From Olsenella sp. SW781 (lineage in GTDB: Bacteria; Actinomycetota; Coriobacteriia; Coriobacteriales; Atopobiaceae): a stretch of 35,536 nucleotides of DNA. The stretch is taken from assembly GCF_012027725.1 (NCBI RefSeq), contig NZ_SJOU01000021.1:1-35536 (forward strand), given 5' to 3'. The stretch's first letter is position 1; each line of letters begins with the position of its first letter. The translations under genes were made by a program, and so were the position numbers. Shown one piece after another: positions 8,469-14,762 of this stretch. The notes under the pieces are model-generated. The model was given only the letters and a program-made list of their open reading frames with translations, was not told the origin of the DNA and searched no databases.

Positions 8469-9335
8469 CTACGACCACGACCCGGGCCCGGCGAGAAGAT
8501 CAACGATGTGGGCGAGCTGGTCCTCCGAGGAGAACTCAATCTCAATCTTGTTCTTGCCGCGGACGTTCTTCACCTTGACGTTGGTATCCAATGCCAGCCT
8601 CATCTGGCGAGCGGCACGCTTGAACGACTGAGGTATTGGCGCTCGGCGAACCGGCTCATCCGTCTTGCTGACAGAAAACAGTGGAGCGAGACTTTCTGTC
8701 TGCCGTACCGACAAACGCTCTGCAACGACCTTTTGGGCAAGCTGTATGCGACCCTCCTCACTTGGAACGGCAAGAATCGCTCTGGCATGTCCCGCTGTCA
8801 GCTTTCCTTCCTCAACGAGTTCCTGCACCTCCTTGGGAAGATCAAGCAGTCGCAGCGTGTTAGTAATCGCCGAACGAGACTTCGAGAGAAGCTTTGCAAG
8901 CTCCTCCTGCGTGAGCCCCTTTTCCTTTATGAGCTGACGATATCCCTGTGCCTCCTCAAGGGGGCTCAGGTCAGAGCGTTGAAGGTTCTCGATGAGAGCG
9001 AGCTTGAAGACGTCATCGTCTGAAATGTTACGAATGACAACCGGGATCTCGGTTAGTCCCGCTGTCTTGGCTGCCTGATACCGCCGCTCACCTGCAACAA
9101 TCTCGTACTCTGATCCCTTTTTCCTCACAAGAAGGGGTTGAAGGATGCCATTCTGCTTGATTGAGTCCGCGAGCTCTGCAAGCTCTTCAGGACGAAACGT
9201 CTTTCTCGGCTGTCCCTTGTTCGGTTTAATTTCACTGATTGGAAGAGTTGAGTCAGGACGCATTCCGGCGGTCTCTGCATCTGCCTCGCCAACAAGCAGC
9301 CCCAGTCCTCTTCCGAGCCCGCTTTTCTTAGCCAC
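8469..9335 (-). CDS. parB: Chromosome-partitioning protein ParB (Spo0J)
   Basis: A 288-residue CTPase clamp that loads at parS and spreads over the origin. The N-terminal domain has the ParB/CTP-binding motif AGERRYQAAK. A central helix-turn-helix (TQEELAKLLSKSRSAITNTLRLL) reads parS. The C-terminal dimerisation domain is last. I use the GTG at 9335 because GGAGG lies 9 nt upstream and the protein then begins with the typical KKSGLGRGLGLL. A longer frame reaching 9377 would lie inside parA. The start overlaps the parA stop by 8 nt, so the pair is co-translated. Confidence 0.95.
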   Translation of the reverse strand: MAKKSGLGRGLGLLVGEADAETAGMRPDSTLPISEIKPNKGQPRKTFRPEELAELADSIKQNGILQPLLVRKKGSEYEIVAGERRYQAAKTAGLTEIPVVIRNISDDDVFKLALIENLQRSDLSPLEEAQGYRQLIKEKGLTQEELAKLLSKSRSAITNTLRLLDLPKEVQELVEEGKLTAGHARAILAVPSEEGRIQLAQKVVAERLSVRQTESLAPLFSVSKTDEPVRRAPIPQSFKRAARQMRLALDTNVKVKNVRGKNKIEIEFSSEDQLAHIVDLLAGPGSWS

Positions 9336-10128
9336 GTGCAACCACCTCCCGTGCCAACTTTGAATAGGCCAAGGCACCCTTGCTCACACGAGCGTATAGT
9401 GAGACGGGGAGACCGTGACTTGGTGCTTCCGAGAGTTTTACGTTACGCGGAATGACCGTCTTAAAGACCTTTTTGCCGAAATAGGCCTGTACTTCATCAA
9501 CGACCTGCTTGGAAAGCGTGGTTCTTGAGTCAAACATGGTCATGACCACGCCGAATATTTCAAGATTCGGGTTCATGCGACGCTTCACCATCTGCATTGA
9601 CTCAAGTAGCTTTGCAACGCCCTCCAATGCGTAGTACTCGCATTGAATTGGAATAATGAGTGCATCTGCAGCAACCAAGGCATTTATCGTTAGCAGCCCC
9701 AAAGAGGGAGGACAGTCTATAAACACATAGTCAAATTCATCTCGTACCGCTGAAATTGCGTCCTTCAGTATCGACTCACGTGCCATAGCAGATACGAGCT
9801 CAATCTCTGCTGTTGCAAGCTGAATCGTCGCAGGAACAATGAATACATTGCTCTGACATGTCTCCTGGATGACGTTCTCAATAGGCTCATCATGGAGAAT
9901 CACATCGTAGATATCATGTTCAAGCTCGTCCTTTTCGACACCAAACCCACTTGTTGAGTTTCCCTGTGGGTCAAAATCGATAACGAGCACCTTCTTCTTT
10001 CCCTCACCGAGGCAGGCGGAGAGATTTACAACGGTTGTCGATTTTCCAACTCCACCTTTTTGGTTAATTACCGCAAGAACCTTACTATCGCGTTGCGGAA
10101 GACCTCTTTTAGCATCTTTATAGTTCAT
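9328..10128 (-). CDS. parA: Chromosome-partitioning ATPase ParA (Soj)
   Basis: A 266-residue deviant-Walker ATPase. The Walker A motif is KGGVGKST (residues 24–31) with the signature lysine near its start; DFDPQGN and DCPPSLGLLTINAL follow. It forms the nucleoid-bound gradient on which ParB–parS complexes move, and in some species it also regulates DnaA. The ATG at 10128 has GGAGG about 7 nt upstream. Four parS sites lie in and upstream of the leader. Codon use is visibly less GC-rich than in the dnaA–gyrA genes. Confidence 0.95.
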   Translation of the reverse strand: MNYKDAKRGLPQRDSKVLAVINQKGGVGKSTTVVNLSACLGEGKKKVLVIDFDPQGNSTSGFGVEKDELEHDIYDVILHDEPIENVIQETCQSNVFIVPATIQLATAEIELVSAMARESILKDAISAVRDEFDYVFIDCPPSLGLLTINALVAADALIIPIQCEYYALEGVAKLLESMQMVKRRMNPNLEIFGVVMTMFDSRTTLSKQVVDEVQAYFGKKVFKTVIPRNVKLSEAPSHGLPVSLYARVSKGALAYSKLAREVVARG

Positions 10129-10180
10129 TTCTATCCTCCGATAAGGTACTTCTCGTTCCTGTCACTTACTATACGGTATG

Positions 10181-10194
10181 GTTTCACGTGAAAC
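10181..10194. other. parS site 1
   Basis: GTTTCACGTGAAAC, the 14-bp core of the conserved bacterial parS palindrome. It lies 53 bp upstream of parA. A TATAGT hexamer on the minus strand (10168–10173) sits just downstream of it, so ParB bound here could also influence parAB transcription. Confidence 0.93.
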
Positions 10195-10217
10195 TGTGAC
10201 AATCTCTACCTCTTCTG

Positions 10218-10231
10218 GTTTCACGTGAAAC
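10218..10231. other. parS site 2
   Basis: A perfect GTTTCACGTGAAAC palindrome in the rsmG–parA gap, 37 bp centre to centre from parS site 1. Confidence 0.93.
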
Positions 10232-10254
10232 CCCTCTTTCTCATTCATATTGAA

Positions 10255-10286
10255 ATACCCTCTGTTTCACGTGAAACAGAGGGTAT
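10255..10286. other. parS site 3 inside a 32-bp perfect palindrome
   Basis: The core at 10263–10278 is the full 16-bp consensus TGTTTCACGTGAAACA. The symmetry extends outward to 32 bp (ATACCCTC on the left, GAGGGTAT on the right) with no mismatch. It sits just downstream of the rsmG stop, so the longer palindrome may also act on the end of the rsmG transcript. It is the best candidate for the strongest ParB nucleation site in the window. Confidence 0.93.
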
Positions 10287-10307
10287 CAGCTAAACTCAGA
10301 TTGATTC

Positions 10308-11042
10308 TCAAATACCAAGGGGCTTCATTTTTGCCTCTCCCGTTCGCCGTGGCAATTTTACTTTCGGACGACCTATTTTCTCAAAGACAAGGATTTCTCT
10401 GTGACCCAAACCACGAGGAAGCTCAAACGTTTCACGTGAAACAAGAGAAAGCGCACATATATGTGCGGCTCTTCTGGCAGCAACGAGCTCATCATCGGAT
10501 ATGTTGGCCTTCTCAAGGACGCAATACCCGCCATGGGAAAGAAGAGGGGAAGCGTACTCAACAAGAACGTTTGACTGTGCGACGGCTCTGGCAAAGACCG
10601 CATTGTAGTGTTCGTCCTCACGTGCAAGATCCTCTGCACGGATATGAAGGGCTCTCACGTTAGAGAGGCCGAGACATCCTGCGAACTCATTGACAGCAGA
10701 GACCTTCTTTCCAACTGAGTCAATCAGCGTTCCCTTGGCACCCGTCATGATTCCAAGGGGAATGCCTGGAAACCCTGCCCCGGTTCCGATATCAACGTAA
10801 CGTGATTCAGGAGCAAGCAATGACATACGAGAAGCAAGGGGAAGAAGGGAGTCGACAACGTGAAGGGTGATCGCATTCTCAGGATCGGTGATTCGCGTCA
10901 GATTCATCACCTTGTTCTTCTCGATGACAAGGAGAAGATGATGAATGAGCAGCGAGGCCTGACGAGTATTACAGCTGATGCCATAGTCTGAGAGCTCAGA
11001 CAGAAGCTGTGTCACAAGCGCTTGTGATAGGTCGATATCCAT
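10308..11042 (-). CDS. rsmG: 16S rRNA (guanine527-N7)-methyltransferase
   Basis: A 244-residue SAM-dependent methyltransferase (GidB). The SAM-binding motif is VDIGTGAGFPGIPLGI. The HVVDSLLPL segment and the C-terminal FEKIGRPKVKLPRRTGEAKMKPL-like tail are family hallmarks. I place the start at the ATG at 11042 behind AGGAAGG; a GTG at 11066 is a longer alternative with no clear ribosome site. It lies between jag and parA as in many bacterial origins. It carries an internal parS. A terminator after jag suggests rsmG has its own promoter. Confidence 0.93.
   Translation of the reverse strand: MDIDLSQALVTQLLSELSDYGISCNTRQASLLIHHLLLVIEKNKVMNLTRITDPENAITLHVVDSLLPLASRMSLLAPESRYVDIGTGAGFPGIPLGIMTGAKGTLIDSVGKKVSAVNEFAGCLGLSNVRALHIRAEDLAREDEHYNAVFARAVAQSNVLVEYASPLLSHGGYCVLEKANISDDELVAARRAAHICALSLVSRETFELPRGLGHREILVFEKIGRPKVKLPRRTGEAKMKPLGI
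10429..10442. other. parS site 4 (inside rsmG)
   Basis: A perfect GTTTCACGTGAAAC palindrome embedded in the rsmG reading frame. The 14-bp identity within coding sequence suggests selection for ParB binding as well as for the protein. Confidence 0.9.
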
Positions 11043-11084
11043 AATGCCTTCCTGACAAAAACTCACGTATCAAAAGGAATTGTC

Positions 11085-11120
11085 ACAGAAAGAGGGAGGA
11101 TGCTCAACACATCCTCCCTC
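11085..11120 (-). terminator. Terminator of the rpmH–jag operon
   Basis: An 11-bp perfect stem (11092–11102 with 11110–11120) with a 7-nt loop lies 25 nt beyond the jag stop. On the minus strand the stem is followed by TTTCTGT, giving a plausible intrinsic terminator that separates jag from rsmG. Confidence 0.7.
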
Positions 11121-11144
11121 AAACAATACGCCTATGAAACTGAT

Positions 11145-11717
11145 CTAGACAGCAGTCACAACGACGTGACGGTCAGGCTCCTCACCCTCAGAGTGTGTGA
11201 CGACCCCCTCATCCTCACGTAGGGCAAGATGGACCAGACGGCGCTCGTAGGCGTTCATCGGAGCGAGGGACACCTTGCCATGACGGCGCTTGGCACGCTC
11301 GGCAGCAGATCGAGCGATGTCCTCGAGCTTGTTGCGACGACGGCTCTTATATCCCTCGATATCCACGACGACAGGATAGTAGAACTTGATGCGACTGCTC
11401 AGGAGGGAGGTGAGGACCGTCTGAAGGGCATCGAGCGTACGGCCGTGACGCCCAATGAGGACGGCAAGGTCTCCACCGTTGACGTCGAGAATCAGCTCGC
11501 CATCCTCGCCGTCATACTCATCGATGGAGGACGAGGTCTCACCGAAGAGGCCAAGGATGCCCTTGAGATATGAGACGGCAAGGTCAGCAATCTTGTCCAT
11601 CTCAGCATCGCTCAGAGCCTCACCGGACTCATAGCGCTCGCGGATGGAGGAGAACTCGTCTAGGGATACAACCTCCCCAGCAGCCTCATCCGTGGTCTCG
11701 AAGACCTCTTCCTCCAT
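11145..11717 (-). CDS. jag: Jag/KhpB RNA-binding protein (KH and R3H domains)
   Basis: A 190-residue protein. After an acidic N-terminal region, a KH-like domain contains GRHGRTLDALQTVLTSLL, the RNA-binding GxxG-type loop. The C-terminus is an R3H domain with APMNAYERRLVHLAL. Jag/KhpB with KhpA binds many RNAs and affects cell division and envelope growth in Firmicutes. It normally follows yidC, as here (59-nt AT-rich gap). The ATG at 11717 has GGAGG 5 nt upstream; a TTG at 11729 would be less usual. Confidence 0.92.
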   Translation of the reverse strand: MEEEVFETTDEAAGEVVSLDEFSSIRERYESGEALSDAEMDKIADLAVSYLKGILGLFGETSSSIDEYDGEDGELILDVNGGDLAVLIGRHGRTLDALQTVLTSLLSSRIKFYYPVVVDIEGYKSRRRNKLEDIARSAAERAKRRHGKVSLAPMNAYERRLVHLALREDEGVVTHSEGEEPDRHVVVTAV

Positions 11718-11776
11718 GGTAACCTCCAAATACTTTTTAAATCAAAATATCGGTATATTCAAAGTTAAAAAGTAGT

Positions 11777-12535
11777 CTAGCCCTTCTTATGAGGACGAGC
11801 CTTCTTCTCCTTGCGGACAACGTCGACCTCAATGGGGCGGCTCGCCGCCTCAGCCTCGGCCTCGGCCTTGGCCTTCTCCATGACGCGCTGCGTGATGACC
11901 TTCTGCTGGACGACCTGCCAGAGCGAGGAGGTCACGTAATAGAGAAGGACGGCAGCGGGGACGCTCCAGCCAAAGAAGAGCATCATGACCGCCATGACGG
12001 CACCCATCGTCATCGTCTGGCTGCGCTGCGCCTCGGCCTGGGTGCTGACGTTAATCACCATCGGGACGAAGGTCAGCACGCCAAAGAGCACATCGAAGAG
12101 GATGTAGGGGGCGGCGGCGACCCAGCCGCTCGCCTCGATGACCTGGGACACGGAGAGCGAGATGGAGGGCAGGATGCCAAAGAAGCTCGCATCGACCGGG
12201 ACCTGCTTGGCAACGGTGAAGAGGCCAAAGAAGACCGGCATCTGCAGGAAGATGGGCAGGCAGCCGCCGAGCGGGTTGAACTTCATGTCGGCGTAGATCT
12301 TGCGCATCTCCTCGGCCTGGCGCTCGGGGTTGTCCGCGTAGCGCTCCTGTATCTCCTGGAGCTTGGGCTGCATCACCTGCATGCGCGCCGTCGACTTGGT
12401 CGAGTGTGCCATGAGCGGCGTCAGGATCAGGCGGATGATGACGGTCAGGATGATGACCGCGAGGCCCCAGTCGCCGACAAAGCCCTCGATGCCCGCGAGC
12501 ACCGCAGTCAGAAAGTTAATAAACCAATCCCACAT
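11777..12535 (-). CDS. yidC: Membrane protein insertase YidC/SpoIIIJ/Oxa1
   Basis: A 252-residue polytopic membrane protein that inserts and folds proteins at the cytoplasmic membrane. It has the conserved intramembrane arginine region (IILTVIIRLILTPLMAHSTK), the cytoplasmic helical hairpin (MQVMQPKLQEIQERY… EEMRKIYADMKFNPLGGCLPIFLQMPVFFGLF) and a basic tail (RKEKKARPHKKG) that may contact ribosomes. It lacks the large periplasmic domain of proteobacterial YidC and, unlike many Gram-positive forms, shows no N-terminal lipobox. The ATG at 12535 is behind GGAGGA. Confidence 0.94.
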   Translation of the reverse strand: MWDWFINFLTAVLAGIEGFVGDWGLAVIILTVIIRLILTPLMAHSTKSTARMQVMQPKLQEIQERYADNPERQAEEMRKIYADMKFNPLGGCLPIFLQMPVFFGLFTVAKQVPVDASFFGILPSISLSVSQVIEASGWVAAAPYILFDVLFGVLTFVPMVINVSTQAEAQRSQTMTMGAVMAVMMLFFGWSVPAAVLLYYVTSSLWQVVQQKVITQRVMEKAKAEAEAEAASRPIEVDVVRKEKKARPHKKG

Positions 12536-12553
12536 GGTTCCTCCGCTCCGCCC

Positions 12554-12772
12554 TTAGGGGACGGGATCGTAACCTCCGGCGTGCAAGGGGTGACACCGAG
12601 CAATCCTGCGAAGCGCGAGCCATCCCCCCTTGGGGAGACCATAGCGGACTATGGCCTGGCGCGCATACTCGGAGCAGGTCGGCACGTAGATGCACCGCGC
12701 ACCCAAAAGAGGCGAGATGTGGCTCTGATAGAAGCGAATGGCCGCAAGCGCCGCACGGGCACCGACGGCCAT
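12554..12772 (-). CDS. yidD: Membrane protein insertion efficiency factor YidD
   Basis: A 72-residue protein with the conserved core [28 protein letters not shown] and [18 protein letters not shown], including the three family cysteines. It assists YidC-dependent insertion. Its ATG follows directly on the rnpA stop, and yidC starts 18 nt after its own stop. Confidence 0.94.
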   Translation of the reverse strand: MAVGARAALAAIRFYQSHISPLLGARCIYVPTCSEYARQAIVRYGLPKGGWLALRRIARCHPLHAGGYDPVP

Positions 12773-13093
12773 CTAGAGCCCCGCCCTCTTGAGCAGCTTC
12801 CCCAAGGAGGAAGCAACCTGTTCCGGCGAGCTGTCATGAGTCCGCGACGTGGCGAAGAGGAGAACGTCGCAGCCGTCTCCCGGAAGCCCGCACAGGCGCG
12901 CCGCCTCGCGGAGGACGCGCTTGCACCTGTTCCTGAAGACGGCATTGCCAAGTCTCTTCGCGGCGACGAAGGCGACCCCAGCGGGTGCGCCCTCGTCGCA
13001 CGCTGCCACGCGAATTCGCAGGAGCTGGTCGTTGAACCGCCTCCCACGCGAGAAGACCCTCTCAAAATCTCTCTTGGACTTGATGGTCTTCAT
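12773..13093 (-). CDS. rnpA: Ribonuclease P protein component
   Basis: A 106-residue basic protein that supports the RNase P RNA in tRNA 5' maturation. It has the RNR signature (AAKRLGNAVFRNRCKRVLREAAR) and an aromatic/Arg-rich N-terminus (RDFERVFSRGRRF). It begins 9 nt after the rpmH stop, the usual arrangement. Confidence 0.95.
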   Translation of the reverse strand: MKTIKSKRDFERVFSRGRRFNDQLLRIRVAACDEGAPAGVAFVAAKRLGNAVFRNRCKRVLREAARLCGLPGDGCDVLLFATSRTHDSSPEQVASSLGKLLKRAGL

Positions 13094-13102
13094 CGGCCCT
13101 TG

Positions 13103-13237
13103 CTAGACGGTGAGGCGCTTGCGACCCTTGGCGCGACGACGGGCCAGGACGGCGCGGCCGCCCTTGGTGGCCATGCGGGCGCGGAACCCGTGGGTGGTGG
13201 CGCGCTTGCGCTTGTTCGGCTGATACGTACGCTTCAT
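13103..13237 (-). CDS. rpmH: 50S ribosomal protein L34
   Basis: A 44-residue basic protein (begins [20 protein letters not shown], ends GRKRLTV), a full-length L34. The start ATG at 13237 has GGAGGAA upstream. It is the first gene of the rpmH–rnpA–yidD–yidC–jag operon and marks the left edge of the origin. Confidence 0.97.
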   Translation of the reverse strand: MKRTYQPNKRKRATTHGFRARMATKGGRAVLARRRAKGRKRLTV

Positions 13238-13291
13238 AGCTATTCCTCCCGGTTGTGGGTATGAACTTCCAATAGAGCAATAAGCTCAGAG

Positions 13292-13321
13292 ATTGTAAGG
13301 GTCTTGCCGCTGACCTGTCAA
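13292..13321 (-). promoter_or_regulatory. Promoter of the rpmH operon
   Basis: On the minus strand, TTGACA (13316–13321) and TACAAT (13292–13297) are separated by 18 bp, a near-consensus sigma-70/A-type promoter. Transcription would start about 50 nt upstream of the rpmH ATG. Confidence 0.75.
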
Positions 13322-13379
13322 TTTTCTGCGCGCAAAATCTCCTCGCACTCTTGACAAAAGCTCTCTCGGCTTTTTCATC

Positions 13380-13565
13380 CATTTGAATCCAACTTTGCAT
13401 ATACGTGAAAAGTGGTCTCTGCGTGCTATGATTTTTCACGTCGTTTCACGAGGGTTCTCCCAGTTTTCAACAGGTTATTATCGACTGTAGAAAACTTTCT
13501 CTCATATCGAATTCTCAGTGAAAAGTTTTCTACAAATGTCAATCGCCTGTCGAAAGGGGAGCGCG
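13380..13565. other. oriC: Origin segment 1: AT-rich gap with DnaA-box-like 9-mers
   Basis: This is the AT-rich part of the rpmH-to-ATPase gap, in an otherwise GC-rich region. It contains TTTTCAACA (13464–13472, plus), TTTTCTACA (13486–13494, minus) and TTTTCTACA (13526–13534, plus). The last two lie in a 13-bp perfect inverted repeat (13486–13498 with 13522–13534). Strand bias of genes switches here. The 9-mers differ from canonical TTATCCACA at positions 3 and 6; see the finding on DnaA. Assignment as part of oriC rests on position next to dnaA and on repeat clustering. Confidence 0.7.
13403..13441 (+). promoter_or_regulatory. Putative extended −10 promoter flanked by a 9-bp inverted repeat
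   Basis: TGCTATGAT (TATGAT at 13427–13432 with TG one base upstream) could be an extended −10 element for the rightward ATPase gene. ACGTGAAAA (13403–13411) and TTTTCACGT (13433–13441) form a 9-bp inverted repeat around it, as an operator would. No convincing −35 is seen. Confidence 0.35.
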
Positions 13566-14582
13566 GTGGCACGGGACTTCTTCCCCTTCGTGGAGGATGG
13601 CGACGTCGGCGACGCGGGAGGGGCGCCCGACGGGCTCGTCGTGCAGCACCCTGCGCGCATTGCCGTCTATGACGACCCCTCCGCTGCCCCGCGCGTCGTC
13701 GTCGTGGAGCCCAAGGACGTCCGCGCCTATCTCGAGGAGATCACCGCGACGGTCAACCGTCTCTCGCACGAGCAGGGGGGCACCATCCCCTTCATGGTCA
13801 TTCGCGAGATCGTGGAGAACTTCATCCACGCCTACTTCCAGGCGCCCACCATCACCATCCTCGACGGGGGGAACACGATTCGCTTCTCGGACCAGGGGCC
13901 AGGCATCAAGGAGAAGTCGCTCGCGCTCGAGTTCGGAACCACCTCGGCGACCGAGGACATGCGACGTTACATTCGCGGGGTGGGGTCGGGCCTGCCGTAC
14001 GCTCAGCAGTACATGGAGGACAAGGGGGGCAGCCTCGAGATCGAGGACAACATCTCGGGAGGCACCGTGGTGACCATATCGACCCGCCCGGCACACGACG
14101 CGCGGGGGCTCTCGAATGCGGGGGGCGAGAAGGACGAGCCCCTCGGCGCCCAGCAGGGCTGGCCCGTCGCGGCAGCTCCGGCGCCGCCGTATCCCGGGGC
14201 GGCGACCGTTCAGCCCGCGTGGCCGCAGCCGTGGCAACAGGGCGCGCCGTGGCCCCAGCAGCCGGCGGGTTACCCGGGCTACCAGACCGCCTACCAGCAG
14301 CAGGGCTGGCAGCAGCCGGGCTGGCAGCGGGCGCCTCAGTCGGCCCCGCCGCAGCCCGCGTGGGCGGCCGCGGCGGACGTGAGCCTCGACGACCGGGGAA
14401 GGCAGGCGCTCGCGCTCGTCCTCGAGCGCGGCGCGGCGGGCCCGACGGACCTCGTCCAGGCATACGGGTCTTCGGCGGCGACGTGGTCCCGCGCGCTCGC
14501 GGCGCTCGCGGCGCAGGGAGCGGTCATGAAGGTCGGCCAGAAGTACCAGCCCACCGAGTTCGGCCGCATGCTCGGCGCCTGA
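13566..14582 (+). CDS. GHKL-type ATPase domain protein with Gln/Pro-rich linker and winged-helix-like C-terminus, inside the origin
   Basis: A 338-residue protein I do not recognise as a named family. Residues about 75–172 look like a histidine-kinase/anti-sigma type ATP-binding fold: N-box REIVENFIHAYF (Asn85), G1 DQGPGI (109–114), G2 GVGSGLPYAQQYM (138–150) and a closing GGTVVTIS strand. There is no phospho-accepting His domain, sensor or membrane segment. Residues 195–268 are rich in Pro, Gln, Trp and Ala. Residues about 273–338 look like a winged helix (RQALALVLERGAAGPTDLVQ… EFGRML). I chose GTG 13566 behind AAAGGGGAG; an upstream ATG at 13536 lacks a ribosome site. DnaA-box-like repeats and a 48-bp palindrome flank it, which suggests a role in initiation control or in coupling it to another signal. 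That role is inference. Confidence 0.8.
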   Translation: MARDFFPFVEDGDVGDAGGAPDGLVVQHPARIAVYDDPSAAPRVVVVEPKDVRAYLEEITATVNRLSHEQGGTIPFMVIREIVENFIHAYFQAPTITILDGGNTIRFSDQGPGIKEKSLALEFGTTSATEDMRRYIRGVGSGLPYAQQYMEDKGGSLEIEDNISGGTVVTISTRPAHDARGLSNAGGEKDEPLGAQQGWPVAAAPAPPYPGAATVQPAWPQPWQQGAPWPQQPAGYPGYQTAYQQQGWQQPGWQRAPQSAPPQPAWAAAADVSLDDRGRQALALVLERGAAGPTDLVQAYGSSAATWSRALAALAAQGAVMKVGQKYQPTEFGRMLGA

Positions 14583-14587
14583 CCGGC

Positions 14588-14688
14588 GTGCCACCGGCGC
14601 CATGTGCCACTGGCGTCAGGTTTATTTGGCGCGCGGCTCACGCGCGCCAAATAAACCTGACGCCAGTGGCACATGGCGCCGGTGGCAC
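14588..14688. repeat. 48-bp perfect inverted repeat (5-nt loop) between the ATPase gene and dnaA
   Basis: The arms 14588–14635 and 14641–14688 are exact reverse complements with loop GCTCA. It begins 5 nt after the stop of the ATPase gene and ends 15 nt before a DnaA-box-like 9-mer. As RNA it would end the upstream transcript. As DNA it could form a cruciform in the origin. A 27-nt piece of the left arm (14604–14630) recurs after dnaB at 35478–35504. Confidence 0.95.
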
Positions 14689-14762
14689 ATCGCTGACGCG
14701 TGGTTATCAACAATCGCTATACTGGATGGCACCGTTTTTCAACATCCAAGGATTGTGGAACC
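14689..14762 (+). promoter_or_regulatory. oriC: Origin segment 2 / dnaA leader with DnaA-box-like sites
   Basis: It contains TTATCAACA (14704–14712) and TTTTCAACA (14736–14744), both on the plus strand. A TATACT hexamer (14718–14723) between them could be the dnaA −10. No good −35 is visible, because the palindrome lies directly upstream. Boxes on both sides of a promoter would fit DnaA autoregulation. Confidence 0.55.

Noticed and set aside
13403-13449. TTTTCACG / TTTCACGA words near the origin resembling half parS sites
   Set aside because: None forms a full palindromic parS. They are better explained as an inverted repeat around a possible promoter.
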